Positions 39,742 through 48,582 of a DNA stretch of 64,000 nt are shown here, piece after piece (positions within the stretch are counted from its first letter, which is position 1; the number at the start of each line of letters is the position of its first letter). The notes under the pieces were generated by a model. That model was given only the letters and a program-made list of their open reading frames with translations, searched no databases and had not been told where the DNA came from. The DNA lies in contig MGNQ01000051.1 of assembly GCA_001796865.1 (NCBI GenBank), positions 65,103 to 129,102 on the forward strand. Direction: 5' to 3'. The translations under genes and the position numbers were made by a program. Source of the stretch: Chloroflexi bacterium RBG_16_56_11. GTDB lineage: Bacteria > Chloroflexota > Dehalococcoidia > Dehalococcoidales > RBG-16-60-22.

Positions 39742-40899
39742 TTGGATTACTTCTTCAATGAGCAGCAGAAGACAATAAAGGACCTGGCCCGGCGGATAGC
39801 CGAGGAAAAGGTCATCCCGGTACGGGCGGAGCTCGACGAAAAAGAGGAGTTCCCCTGGGACATCGTCAGAGACCTGGCCGCCGCCGATATGTTCCGCGTC
39901 TTCATCCCCGAGGAATACGAGGGACTCGGCGGAGGCTGCATGGAGCTCTGCCTGGTGGTGGAGGAGCTGAGCCGGGTGTGCAGCGGCGTGGCCGTTACTT
40001 ACGCGGCCAGTGCCCTGGGCTCGATGACCCTGATGGAGTACGGCACCGAAGAGCAGAAACGGCGTTTCCTCCCCGACATCGCCAGCGGGAAAAAGCTGGC
40101 GGCCTTCGCCATCACCGAGCCGACCGCCGGCAGCGACGCCGGCAACATCAAGACGACGGCGGAGAAGGTGGCGGGGGGCTATCTCCTTAACGGCACCAAG
40201 CAGTTCATCACCAACGGCGGCGAGGCTGAGATATACACCGTCATCGCCCTGACGGATAAGGCCAGGGGCGCCCGCGGGGCCAGCGCCATCATCGTGGAGA
40301 AAGACACACCCGGCTTCGTCTTCGGCAAGAAGGAAAAGAAGCTGGGAATCCGCACCTCCGCTACCCGCGAGCTGGCCTTCCGCAACTGCCTCGTCCCAGA
40401 GTCGAACCTGCTGGGCCGGCCGGGACTGGGTTTCATCCAGGCCATGCGCCTCTTCGACCGCTCCCGTCCGGGCATCGGGGCGCAGGCGGTGGGGCTGGCC
40501 CAGGGGGCGCTGGAGGCCGCTACGGACTACGCCCAGGAGCGCGTGCAGTTCAACCAGCCCCTGATAACCATGCCGGTCATCCAGCACATGCTGGCGGACA
40601 TGGCGATACAGGTAGAGGCGTCACGCGCGCTGGTCTATGCGGCCGCCAGGTACGTCGACAGCGGCGCCCGGAACGTCACCGAGGAGTCGGCCATGGCCAA
40701 GGTCTTCGCCTCGGACGCGGCCATGAAAGTAACGGTCGATGCCGTGCAGATATGCGGCGGCGCCGGCTATATGCGGGACTATACCGTGGAGAAAATGATG
40801 CGGGACGCCAAGATACTCCAGATATACGAAGGCACCAACCAGATACTGCGGAACGCCATCGCCATCAGCCTGAGGAAACGCAGGGCCAGGACGGCATGA
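39742..40899 (+). CDS. Acyl-CoA dehydrogenase
   Basis: 385 residues from TTG 39742, with GGAGGAGGG upstream. FAD-dependent desaturation of acyl-CoA (or, in complexes, reduction of enoyl-CoA). Motifs: AFAITEPTAGSDAGNIKT (FAD and substrate binding), FITNGGEAEIYTV, and the catalytic Glu in ILQIYEGTNQILRNAI near the C-terminus. ICGGAGYMRDY precedes it. The stop overlaps the etfB start (ATGA), so dehydrogenase and its electron acceptor are made together. Confidence 0.94.
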   Translation: MDYFFNEQQKTIKDLARRIAEEKVIPVRAELDEKEEFPWDIVRDLAAADMFRVFIPEEYEGLGGGCMELCLVVEELSRVCSGVAVTYAASALGSMTLMEYGTEEQKRRFLPDIASGKKLAAFAITEPTAGSDAGNIKTTAEKVAGGYLLNGTKQFITNGGEAEIYTVIALTDKARGARGASAIIVEKDTPGFVFGKKEKKLGIRTSATRELAFRNCLVPESNLLGRPGLGFIQAMRLFDRSRPGIGAQAVGLAQGALEAATDYAQERVQFNQPLITMPVIQHMLADMAIQVEASRALVYAAARYVDSGARNVTEESAMAKVFASDAAMKVTVDAVQICGGAGYMRDYTVEKMMRDAKILQIYEGTNQILRNAIAISLRKRRARTA

Positions 40900-41681
40900 A
40901 CATCGTCGCCTGCCTGAAGCAGGTGCCCGGCACCACCGAAGTCAAAATCGACCCCAAGACGAACACACTCATCCGTCAGGGCATCGAAAACATCATCAAT
41001 CCCTTCGATACCTACGCCCTGGAAGAAGCAGTCCGATTGAAAGATAAACACGGCGGCAAGGTGACCGTCGTGACCATGGGGCCGCCCCAGGCGGACGCCG
41101 CCCTGCGCGAGGCCATCTCCCTCGGGGCCGACGAGGCTCTTCTACTGAGCGACCGCGCCTTTGCCGGCGCCGATACCTGGGCCACCGCCTTTACCCTTTC
41201 GCGGGCTATTGTCAAGCTGGAGAAAATCGACCTCGTCATCTGCGGCCGGCAGACCATCGATGGTGATACGGGTCAGGTCGGCCCGGAGATGGCGGAGATG
41301 CTCACCATGCCTTTCGTCGCCTATGTCAGCCGGATAGAAGAGATAAAAGAGGCCTACCTGCGCGTGAGCCGCATGACGGAGGAAGGGCACGAGACAATCG
41401 AGGCCACGCTGCCCGCCGTCATCACCGTCGCCAAGGAAATCAACGTGCCGCGGGTGCCTTCGCTGCGCGGCATCATGAGATCGAAGAGCGCGAAAATCCT
41501 TACCTGGGGCATCCAGGAGCTAGGTGTGGATAAAGACTCCGTGGGACTGGCCGGCTCGTCGACGCAGGTCATCAAGATATTTTTCCCGCAGCGCATCCAC
41601 AAGGCCGAGATATTTTCCGGCGACCTGGAAAAGCAGGCGGACGCGCTGATAGACCGTCTCAAGAGCGCGCGTATATGCTGA
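40896..41681 (+). CDS. etfB: Electron transfer flavoprotein beta subunit
   Basis: 261 residues from ATG 40896; the frame opens further upstream but inside the dehydrogenase gene. CLKQVPGTTEVKIDPKTNTL is the usual start. VVTMGPPQADAALREAISLG carries the TMGPP element that, as I recall, is shared by bifurcating ETFs, whose beta subunit binds a second FAD in place of AMP. ICGRQTIDGDTGQVGPEMAE is the other nucleotide-binding block. It pairs with the EtfA encoded at 41984, separated by a small repeat element and a ferredoxin gene. Confidence 0.92.
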   Translation: MNIVACLKQVPGTTEVKIDPKTNTLIRQGIENIINPFDTYALEEAVRLKDKHGGKVTVVTMGPPQADAALREAISLGADEALLLSDRAFAGADTWATAFTLSRAIVKLEKIDLVICGRQTIDGDTGQVGPEMAEMLTMPFVAYVSRIEEIKEAYLRVSRMTEEGHETIEATLPAVITVAKEINVPRVPSLRGIMRSKSAKILTWGIQELGVDKDSVGLAGSSTQVIKIFFPQRIHKAEIFSGDLEKQADALIDRLKSARIC

Positions 41682-41684
41682 GAT

Positions 41685-41772
41685 CCTCCTCTCCCCTTGT
41701 GGGAGAGGATTGAGGTGAGGGGACAAATGTGAAAGAATCCCGCCCTCACCCTGCCCTCTCCCATGGAGGGAG
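41685..41772. mobile_element. MITE-like element between etfB and the ferredoxin gene
   Basis: Left end CTCCTCTCCCCTTGTGGGAG then GGTGAGGGG; right end CCCTCACCCTGCCCTCTCCC then ATGGAGGGAGA, imperfect inverted copies separated by about 20 bases. It is the same pair of ends as in 6776-7047 but without any nuclease remnant. It inserts into an operon whose genes otherwise touch. Confidence 0.55.
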
Positions 41773-41784
41773 ACGGTAAATAAA

Positions 41785-41991
41785 ATGGGAGTCACGATTG
41801 ATTTACTCAGATGCACCGGCTGCGGGGCGTGCACCTACATCTGCCCGGTCGGGGTGCTTTCCGTCGATGATATGAAGTGCCGGGTCAGCGAAGGGTGCAT
41901 TTCTTGCGGTAAATGCGTGGAACAGTGTCTCTGGCAGGCCATAGCTTTAGAAGAGAAACCGATGAAAAAGAGAAAAAAGAGAGATGAGTGA
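41785..41991 (+). CDS. Small 2[4Fe-4S] ferredoxin-like protein
   Basis: 68 residues. The first cluster motif is CTGCGACTYICP and the second CISCGKCVEQC, where the last Cys is followed by LWQA instead of Pro. A basic tail [11 protein letters not shown] ends the protein, and its stop overlaps etfA by eight bases. It likely shuttles electrons to or from the ETF complex. Confidence 0.85.
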   Translation: MGVTIDLLRCTGCGACTYICPVGVLSVDDMKCRVSEGCISCGKCVEQCLWQAIALEEKPMKKRKKRDE

Positions 41992-43171
41992 ACCGGGAAT
42001 CAAGGTCAACCCCGACGAGTGCATCGGCTGCGGCAACTGCACGTCGGCGTGCCCCTTCGGCCTGATAGAAATCGTCCGGGGCAAAGCGGTTATCAAGGAA
42101 GGCTGCACCTTCTGCGGCGCCTGCAAGGAGGCCTGCGGCTACTACGCTATCACCATCGAGACGCCGGAAAAAGCGGCGGCGCCGGAAAAGGCCAGCGGCG
42201 TCTGGGTCTTCGCCGAGCAGCGCGGGGGGGCCATCAAGGGCGTCTCTTTCGAGCTCCTCTGCCGGGGTCGCGAGCTGGCCGATAACCTGAAAACGGAGCT
42301 CGTGGCAATATGTTTCGGGAATAATGTCCAGGGAGCAGACCGGCTCATCGCTCACGGCGCGAATAAAGTTTACCTGGTAGACAGCCCGGACCTGGCTGAT
42401 AACCCGGAGGACCATCTCACCTACAAGCTCGTCGAGATGGTCCGGGAATACCGGCCGGAGATCGTCCTGGCCGGAGCGACGGCACTGGGGCGGGCTTTCA
42501 TCCCGCGGGTGGCGGCCATTTTGAATACCGGTCTTACCGCCGACTGCACCGGGCTGGACATCGACGCGGAAAAAAGGCTGCTGCTACAAACGCGCCCCAC
42601 CTTCGGGGGAAACATCATGGCCACGATTATCTGCCCGAATAAAAGGCCGCAGATGGCGACCGTCCGCCCGCGTGTCTTTAAAAAAGGAAACCCCGATAAC
42701 AACCGGAAGGGACAAATCCTGAAAATCGATTTTAAAAAAGATGGCTTTACGGCCAGGACGAAACTGCTCAACTTTATCGAGGATGTCACCGAGAGGGTCA
42801 AGCTGGAAGACGCCGAAATCATCGTTTCGGGGGGGAGGGGCATGGGCAAACCTGAGAATTTCAAACTCATCGCCGAGCTGGCGGAGGCCCTGGGCGCAGC
42901 GGTGGGCGCTTCGCGGGCGGCGGTGGACGAGGGGTGGATCCCCTACAGCCACCAGGTGGGACAAACGGGCAAGACGGTCTGCCCCCGACTGTACATCGCT
43001 TGCGGCATCTCCGGGGCCATACAGCACCTGGCCGGGATGCAGACCTCGGACGTCATCGTCGCCATCAATGACGACCCCAACGCCCCTATCTTCCAGGTAG
43101 CCACCTACGGCATCGTCGGCGACCTTTTCCAGGTTATCCCGATGCTGATTAAGAAACTGAAACAGGAATAA
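41984..43171 (+). CDS. etfA: Electron transfer flavoprotein alpha subunit with N-terminal ferredoxin domain
   Basis: 395 residues, about 60 longer than plain EtfA. Residues 8-56 hold two cluster motifs, [18 protein letters not shown] and [16 protein letters not shown]. From about residue 70 the EtfA body begins ([11 protein letters not shown]), with [20 protein letters not shown] and the FAD-binding C-terminal domain ([61 protein letters not shown]). Ferredoxin-fused EtfA is known from CarE of the bifurcating caffeyl-CoA reductase of Acetobacterium. With the dehydrogenase, EtfB and a separate ferredoxin this suggests an Fe-S-linked, perhaps bifurcating, complex. Confidence 0.93.
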   Translation: MSEPGIKVNPDECIGCGNCTSACPFGLIEIVRGKAVIKEGCTFCGACKEACGYYAITIETPEKAAAPEKASGVWVFAEQRGGAIKGVSFELLCRGRELADNLKTELVAICFGNNVQGADRLIAHGANKVYLVDSPDLADNPEDHLTYKLVEMVREYRPEIVLAGATALGRAFIPRVAAILNTGLTADCTGLDIDAEKRLLLQTRPTFGGNIMATIICPNKRPQMATVRPRVFKKGNPDNNRKGQILKIDFKKDGFTARTKLLNFIEDVTERVKLEDAEIIVSGGRGMGKPENFKLIAELAEALGAAVGASRAAVDEGWIPYSHQVGQTGKTVCPRLYIACGISGAIQHLAGMQTSDVIVAINDDPNAPIFQVATYGIVGDLFQVIPMLIKKLKQE

Positions 43172-43206
43172 AATAAAAGACAATAGAAAGAACAGGATTA
43201 TTTAGC

Positions 43207-43227
43207 GAAAACCGAGTTTTCTTTTTT
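43207..43227. terminator. Possible terminator after etfA
   Basis: GAAAAC (43207-43212) pairs with GTTTTC (43216-43221) across a CGA loop, followed by TTTTTT at 43222-43227. The stem is short and AT-rich, but the U-tract is good for transcripts from the left. It lies between two converging genes. Confidence 0.45.
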
Positions 43228-43236
43228 AGATTATCG

Positions 43237-43599
43237 TTACTTAGGCGGTTCCCAGGGAGACATTACCTGGAAATAGTTGCCATCGGGGTCGGCAAACGTG
43301 CCAATCCAGGCGCCAGCCATTTCATAAGGCTCCTCAATCACTTTAGCTCCCAGGTCTTTGATTCTTTTAAATTCTTTTTTTACATCTTTGATTTCAAAAT
43401 TGATGATTACTCTCTGGGGTTCTTTAGCTTTACCCTTGACTTCCGAATGCTTCCCGATCATGAAATACATGTCTCCGACCTGCCACCCGGACCAACCGGC
43501 TTCAGCCCATTCGGCGGGTTTCGCAAAAACTTTAGCATAGAAGTCATTCAGAGCCTTGGGTCGGGCGGTACCAATCATAACCGAACTTACTTTCAACAT
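43237..43599 (-). CDS. VOC (glyoxalase/bleomycin resistance) family protein
   Basis: 120 residues, a single VOC module pair. MLKVSSVMIGTARPKALNDF and the C-terminal GAWIGTFADPDGNYFQVMSP are typical. The first metal His is not seen in the usual position (SSVMIG), and the Glu near the end is replaced by Gln (YFQVM), so it may not bind metal as glyoxalase I does. GGAGGAATTAGTAA stretches precede the ATG. Function unknown. Confidence 0.78.
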   Translation of the reverse strand: MLKVSSVMIGTARPKALNDFYAKVFAKPAEWAEAGWSGWQVGDMYFMIGKHSEVKGKAKEPQRVIINFEIKDVKKEFKRIKDLGAKVIEEPYEMAGAWIGTFADPDGNYFQVMSPWEPPK

Positions 43600-43728
43600 T
43601 TACTAATTCCTCCTAAAATGTAACCTTCCTGATATCCGATCCCACTTTTTTCATTTTAAGAAGCAACGAATATAATAGTTATAAAACCAGCAGCTAATTA
43701 GTTACAAAAGTATGACATTTCCAGGCGC

Positions 43729-43758
43729 TAGACACATCTTGTTCTAAAATCCTATAAT
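43729..43758 (+). promoter_or_regulatory. Predicted promoter giving a leaderless hpt mRNA
   Basis: TAGACA at 43729-43734, an 18-base spacer and a perfect TATAAT at 43753-43758. The ATG at 43766 lies seven bases after the -10 box, so transcription is expected to start at the ATG. No ribosome-binding site is present. Confidence 0.65.
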
Positions 43759-43765
43759 CCATGGT

Positions 43766-44299
43766 ATGGAACCAGATACCCGACTGAACATTCTCGTACG
43801 CAGGGGAGAAATCGAAGCCACCGTAGAGCGGCTGGCCGCGGAAATCACCCGGGACTACCGGGACAAAAATCCTATCATGATAGGAATCCTCAAAGGCTCA
43901 TTCATTTTCCTGGCCGACCTGGCGCGGTTGCTCGATTTTCCGCTGGAGATAGACTTCGTCCGGCTGGCCAGCTACGGGAGCGGCCGGGAGACCTCGGGCA
44001 TGGTGAAGATGTTGCAGGGCATACGCTCCGGGGTCGCCGGCCGACACGTGCTGGTGGTCGAAGATATCGTCGATAGCGGCGTCACCGTGGCCTTTTTCCT
44101 GGAATCCCTCAAACGTAAGAAGCCGGACTCGGTGCGACTCTGCGCCCTGCTGGACAAACCATCGCGGCGGCGGGTGCCGGTAAATATAAATTATCTCGGC
44201 ATGACCGTACCGGACAAGTTCCTGGTGGGTTACGGGCTGGACTACGACGAAAAATATCGGAACCTGCCGGATATATATTTCCTGGAAGAAGCAGTTTAG
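43766..44299 (+). CDS. hpt: Hypoxanthine phosphoribosyltransferase
   Basis: 177 residues, the common bacterial length. It joins hypoxanthine or guanine to PRPP. The PRPP-binding loop is HVLVVEDIVDSGVTVAF. GILKGSFIFLADL is the N-terminal pyrophosphate loop, and FLVGYGLDYDEKYRNLP is the C-terminal purine-specificity segment. It heads a short purine-salvage run with adenine deaminase two genes later. Its stop codon shares a base with the next start. Confidence 0.92.
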   Translation: MEPDTRLNILVRRGEIEATVERLAAEITRDYRDKNPIMIGILKGSFIFLADLARLLDFPLEIDFVRLASYGSGRETSGMVKMLQGIRSGVAGRHVLVVEDIVDSGVTVAFFLESLKRKKPDSVRLCALLDKPSRRRVPVNINYLGMTVPDKFLVGYGLDYDEKYRNLPDIYFLEEAV

Positions 44300-45105
44300 T
44301 GGCTACAGACCGAACGAATAAATGGATATTCGAGTCCTTCATTAAAGAGGCCCGGGATACGCCTTTCTCCGGCTGGGATTTCTCTTATCTTATACGGACG
44401 GGCCGTATGGCGGAAGCCCCGCTCAGGTGGAACTATTTTAATGTGGTGCTGCCCTATCTGCGTAAAGCTGATACCATGCTGGATATGGGGACGGGGGGAG
44501 GGGAGGTGCTTGCCGGGTTTCAGCTTCTGCCGCCTGTCACCTGTGCTACGGAGCAATATCACCCTAACGTGGCTGTGGCCAGAAAGAGACTGGAGCCGCT
44601 GGGCGTGAAAGTCTTTGAAATCGAAGAGGAAAAGGAGCCTCCCTATAATGCCTCCCTGGCTTTCGATGACGCCTTCTTCGACCTGGTTATCAACCGGCAT
44701 GAAGCTTATTACCCGCCGGAGTTGATGAGAATACTCAAGCCCGGCGGTACTTTTATTACGCAACAGGTGGGGAGCCTCACTAATGTCCCTCTCGTGCAGT
44801 TTCTCCTGGGCAAGACTATTCCCGTGTCTAATTGGAACCTAAAATCTGCCGTGGATGAACTTAAAGCAGCGGGATTCAAGATAATACAAAGTCAGGAAGA
44901 TATCAAGTTTTATCGGTATTATGATATCGGCGCTATTGGCTATTTACTTAAGGCAATACCTTGGACTATTGAAGATTTTTCGGTAGAAAAATACAGGGAC
45001 AAGCTGTGGGAACTTCATATCAGGATTAGTGAGGATGGTTATTTTGATACGCCCCAGCACAGGTTTCTCATCTTAGCAAGAAAATATAATGACAAATATA
45101 AGTAA
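44299..45105 (+). CDS. Class I SAM-dependent methyltransferase
   Basis: 268 residues from GTG 44299, which overlaps the hpt stop (TAGTG). Motif I is MLDMGTGGGEVLAGFQ, and post-I VTCATEQYHPNVAVARKRL ends the adenosyl site. FDLVINRHEAYYPPELMRIL is the motif IV region, followed by PGGTFITQQVG. Similar to rRNA-large-subunit-like or small-molecule methyltransferases, substrate unknown. Its last 17 bases overlap the adenine deaminase gene. Confidence 0.8.
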   Translation: MATDRTNKWIFESFIKEARDTPFSGWDFSYLIRTGRMAEAPLRWNYFNVVLPYLRKADTMLDMGTGGGEVLAGFQLLPPVTCATEQYHPNVAVARKRLEPLGVKVFEIEEEKEPPYNASLAFDDAFFDLVINRHEAYYPPELMRILKPGGTFITQQVGSLTNVPLVQFLLGKTIPVSNWNLKSAVDELKAAGFKIIQSQEDIKFYRYYDIGAIGYLLKAIPWTIEDFSVEKYRDKLWELHIRISEDGYFDTPQHRFLILARKYNDKYK

Positions 45106-46801
45106 GGTACAAAAACTCATCTCCGTCGCCAGGGGCCAGGCATCCGCCGACCTGGTCCTGGCCAACGCCCGCGTGGTCAATACCTTTAACGGCAAGATAG
45201 AGAAGGTAGACGTGGCCATTTGCGGGGACAGGGTGGCCGGGCTTGGTGACTATAAACAGGCAAAAAAGGTCGTGGATTTAGCCGGAAGATACGTGGTTCC
45301 CGGGCTCATCAACGGCCATACCCACATCGAAAGCTCGATGCTGGACGTCGGCGAGTATGCCCGGGCGGTTGTGCCGCACGGCACAGCAGCGGTGGGGACG
45401 GCCCTCCATGAGATAGCCAACGTCTGCGGAACGGAAGGCCTCAAGTACGTGCTGGACTCCGCCCGGCGTTTGCCACTGGACCTATTTTTAATGGCGCCTT
45501 CCTGCGTTCCCGCCACTCACCTGGAGACGTCCGGGGCGGCGATTGGTGTGGATGACATCCGGCGTATCCTGAGGTGGCGGGGTTGTATCGGGCTGGGAGA
45601 AGTGATGAACTATCCCGGCGTCCTGCTCGGCGACGGCGAGATACTGGGGAAAATAGCCGCGGCCCGGGGGAGGGTCATCGACGGGCACGCCCCCGGACTG
45701 AAGGGGAAAGACCTGGACGCCTATATAGCGGCGGGCATCGGCTCCGACCACGAATGCGTCACACTGGCCGAGGCGGAGGAGAAGCTGCGGCGGGGGATGC
45801 ACATCATGATAAGGGAAGGCTCGGCAGAGAAAAACCTCGAAGCACTGCTGCCGCTGGTGACCGACAGAACCTATACGCGTTGTTTGTTCGTCACGGACGA
45901 CCGCCACGCCGAAGATATCCTCCGGGACGGAGACGTCGACGCCGTGGTACGGAAGGCTATCCGGCTGGGGCTGGACCCGGTGCGGGCCGTCCAGATGGCC
46001 ACCATCAATCCCGCGGCCTATTTCCGGCTGGAAAGGCTCGGTGCGGTAGCGCCAGGCTACTATGCCAACCTCCTGGTGCTGGATGACCTCGCCGGTTTCA
46101 CGGTGAATACCGTGTACTATCACGGGCGTCCGGTAGCGCAAGAAGGCAAGCCGTTGTTCACACCCCGCCCCTCCCGAACTGCCCGGCCGACGCACACCGT
46201 AAACATCAAACCGTTTACCGTCGGGGCGCTGAAACTGAGAGCCAGGGGAGCGAATTTCCCCGTTATCGAAGTTATCCCCGGGCAAATAATTACGAAAAAA
46301 CGGCAAATGAATATTATGGTAAAAGAAGAATTTATCGAGGCCGACGTGGAGAGAGATGTCCTTAAGGCGGTAGTGGTCGAGCGGCACCACGCCACCGGAA
46401 ATATCGGGGTGGGGCTGGTCACCGGCTTCGGTCTTAAAAAGGGGGCGCTGGCCTCCTCGACGGCCCATGATTCGCACAATATCGTCGCCGTCGGCGCCAG
46501 CGATGAAGACATCTTCGCTGCCGTGAAGGAAATCGAGCGACGACAAGGCGGATTGGTCGCGGTGGCTGACCGCAGGGTTGTGGTTGGGCTGAGCACGCCC
46601 GTCGCCGGCCTACTGTCCACTGAGCCCCTGGAGGAAGTCGTGGCCGGGCTGGAAAGACTGGAAAAGGCGGCCAGAGGCCTGGGGGCCACATTACCCTCAC
46701 CCTTCGCCACTCTTTCGTTCCTGGCGCTGCCGGTGATACCGGAACTGAGGCTGACAGACCTCGGGCTGGTGGATGTCAATGAGTTCAAGCTGATAACATA
46801 G
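45089..46801 (+). CDS. ade: Adenine deaminase
   Basis: 570 residues, the usual length of AdeC-type enzymes. It deaminates adenine to hypoxanthine, the substrate of the Hpt encoded two genes upstream. Amidohydrolase metal motif: VPGLINGHTHIESSML near residues 69-84, then IDGHAPGLKGKDLDAYIAAG, SDHE and FVTDDRHAED. The C-terminal Ade domain includes NIGVGLVTGFGLKKGALAS and AHDSHNIVAVG. Adenine released by MtnP would be used here. Confidence 0.94.
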   Translation: MTNISKVQKLISVARGQASADLVLANARVVNTFNGKIEKVDVAICGDRVAGLGDYKQAKKVVDLAGRYVVPGLINGHTHIESSMLDVGEYARAVVPHGTAAVGTALHEIANVCGTEGLKYVLDSARRLPLDLFLMAPSCVPATHLETSGAAIGVDDIRRILRWRGCIGLGEVMNYPGVLLGDGEILGKIAAARGRVIDGHAPGLKGKDLDAYIAAGIGSDHECVTLAEAEEKLRRGMHIMIREGSAEKNLEALLPLVTDRTYTRCLFVTDDRHAEDILRDGDVDAVVRKAIRLGLDPVRAVQMATINPAAYFRLERLGAVAPGYYANLLVLDDLAGFTVNTVYYHGRPVAQEGKPLFTPRPSRTARPTHTVNIKPFTVGALKLRARGANFPVIEVIPGQIITKKRQMNIMVKEEFIEADVERDVLKAVVVERHHATGNIGVGLVTGFGLKKGALASSTAHDSHNIVAVGASDEDIFAAVKEIERRQGGLVAVADRRVVVGLSTPVAGLLSTEPLEEVVAGLERLEKAARGLGATLPSPFATLSFLALPVIPELRLTDLGLVDVNEFKLIT

Positions 46802-46828
46802 ACCGGGATATCTGATTAAGGAGATTTA

Positions 46829-47539
46829 ATGCGCCACACCAGTGTCGAACCTATCTTCGAGAACCGCTTTGACGCCGGACGTAAGCTCGCCGAATGTTTA
46901 TCCCAGTACACCGATAAGTCGGTAATCGTGCTGGGCATCCCCAACGGCGGGGTGGCCGTGGCCCTCGGGGTCGCCCTGGCCCTTAACGCCGAGCTCGACC
47001 TCATCATCTCGCGCAAGATACCGCTGCCGCTCAGCCCGGAGGGCGGGTTCGGCTCCGTCACCGACGATGGCACAACGATTTTAAACGAGGAGCTGGTAAA
47101 ACACGCCGGCTTGAGCCGGCAGCAGATTGCCTACCAGGTCAACCAGGTCAGAGCCAACATCCGGCAGAGGAGCCTCCTTTACCATGACGATAGCCGCCCC
47201 CTGGCGGTAACCGGCCGGACAATCATCGTCGTGGACGACGGCCTGGCTTCCGGCTACACGATGCGGGCAGCCATCGCTTCGCTCCGGCAGCGCCGGCCGG
47301 AAAAGATAATCGCCGCCGCGCCGGTGGGACCGGAAAAAGTAGTCGAGGAAATCCAGCAAGTAGCGGACAGCGTGGTGACGTGTGTCACCGGGAATGAAAC
47401 CGTCTTCTACGTGGCGGACTATTACCGCTACTGGCATGATGTCACGGACAAAGAGGTAATCAGCTGCCTCGATGAATGGCGGGTGAGAAAGCACGGAAGA
47501 AAGATTGAGTTGCCAGACAAAGAGCGGGAATCGATATAA
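46829..47539 (+). CDS. Phosphoribosyltransferase-domain protein (COG1926)
   Basis: 236 residues. The PRPP-binding motif is IIVVDDGLASGYTMRAAI in the middle of the protein. ENRFDAGRKLAECLSQY and VLGIPNGGVAVALGVALAL are the family start, and ISRKIPLPLSPEGGFGSVT is the region after the first loop. Stand-alone members have no proven substrate. The location after adenine deaminase fits a nucleobase-related role. AAGGAGA lies before the ATG. Confidence 0.85.
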   Translation: MRHTSVEPIFENRFDAGRKLAECLSQYTDKSVIVLGIPNGGVAVALGVALALNAELDLIISRKIPLPLSPEGGFGSVTDDGTTILNEELVKHAGLSRQQIAYQVNQVRANIRQRSLLYHDDSRPLAVTGRTIIVVDDGLASGYTMRAAIASLRQRRPEKIIAAAPVGPEKVVEEIQQVADSVVTCVTGNETVFYVADYYRYWHDVTDKEVISCLDEWRVRKHGRKIELPDKERESI

Positions 47540-47612
47540 GCTGTTCCACCCGCGTTGACATTGCATCGAGAATGACGGTGGTGAAAATTTTTCTTTCACC
47601 GGAGACGGTAGC

Positions 47613-48542
47613 ATGGACGTGAAATTCAGGAAGTATAACGAAAATGATTACAATCGCGCGTTTAATTTCTTTCGTGATTTATATCGAGCGAGCGATAATG
47701 TACCCTTCTGGCTACCTTCACGCTGGGAGTATGCTGACTATCTTGTTTCGCCGTTGTTTAAGGACCGCGGTTCACTTATCGATTGGAAAGAAACCATTTA
47801 CCTGTGGGAGACAGATAACGGCACAATTGTAGCGATACTCTGCTCCGAGAATCCGGATGAAAATATATTTATTCATACAAAACCGGAGTTTAGATATCTG
47901 GAAGAGGAAATGATAACTGTTGCCGAAGAGAGAATAATCTCCGGCAATCTAAACCAAACAAGAATCAGCATCTGGTGTCAAAGCGGTGACCCTTACCGAG
48001 AATTGATACTGCAAAAAAGGGGATATAAGAAGCAGATAGTTGCAGATTATTTGAATTGGCGGGACCTGGATGAGCCACTTCGCGAAATCAAAATGCCGGA
48101 AGGATATACTCTTCAAAACATGGTTAGCGAAGAAGGTCTGGACTTGCGGCACAAAATTTCCCGGATGACCGGCGCGTTCGGTTCTCCTAAACCATACCCG
48201 GTTGAAATCTATCGTAACATGCAGTCTGGACCTTCATATAGAAGGGAATTTGACCTGTACACAAAAGATAGCGGTGGGAACGTTACCTCATTTTGTATAA
48301 TCTGGTACGATGAAGAATTAAATATTGGTTATTTCGAACCAGTAGGTACTGATGCCAGCCATCGCCATAAAGGGCTGGGAAGGGCAACTCTCAATGCCGG
48401 CCTTCGGTGTTTGAAACAAGCCGGAGTAAGCAGAGCCTATGTCGGGTCCTTCGGCGATGAGCGGATGTCGTTTTATCGCACCTCAGGTTTTACCAGTAGA
48501 CTGGCCTTTCATCCCTGGACGAAAGAACTGGAGAAGGGATAA
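47613..48542 (+). CDS. Two-domain GNAT acetyltransferase
   Basis: 309 residues. Two GNAT-like halves: the first (1-160) is degenerate, and the second (about 165-309) has EPVGTDASHRHKGLGRATLN (acetyl-CoA loop HRHKGLGR) and GSFGDERMSFYRTSGFTSRL. It is AT-richer than the neighbours. GGAGACGG precedes the ATG. It is convergent with fabG. Substrate unknown. Confidence 0.8.
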   Translation: MDVKFRKYNENDYNRAFNFFRDLYRASDNVPFWLPSRWEYADYLVSPLFKDRGSLIDWKETIYLWETDNGTIVAILCSENPDENIFIHTKPEFRYLEEEMITVAEERIISGNLNQTRISIWCQSGDPYRELILQKRGYKKQIVADYLNWRDLDEPLREIKMPEGYTLQNMVSEEGLDLRHKISRMTGAFGSPKPYPVEIYRNMQSGPSYRREFDLYTKDSGGNVTSFCIIWYDEELNIGYFEPVGTDASHRHKGLGRATLNAGLRCLKQAGVSRAYVGSFGDERMSFYRTSGFTSRLAFHPWTKELEKG

Positions 48543-48582
48543 ACCCCTCGCACCAGTAAGGGCAGAGGCTGTTTCTCTTTGT

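Noticed and set aside
45488..46546. A 352-codon minus-strand frame
   Set aside because: Shadow of adenine deaminase; no motif and no ribosome site.
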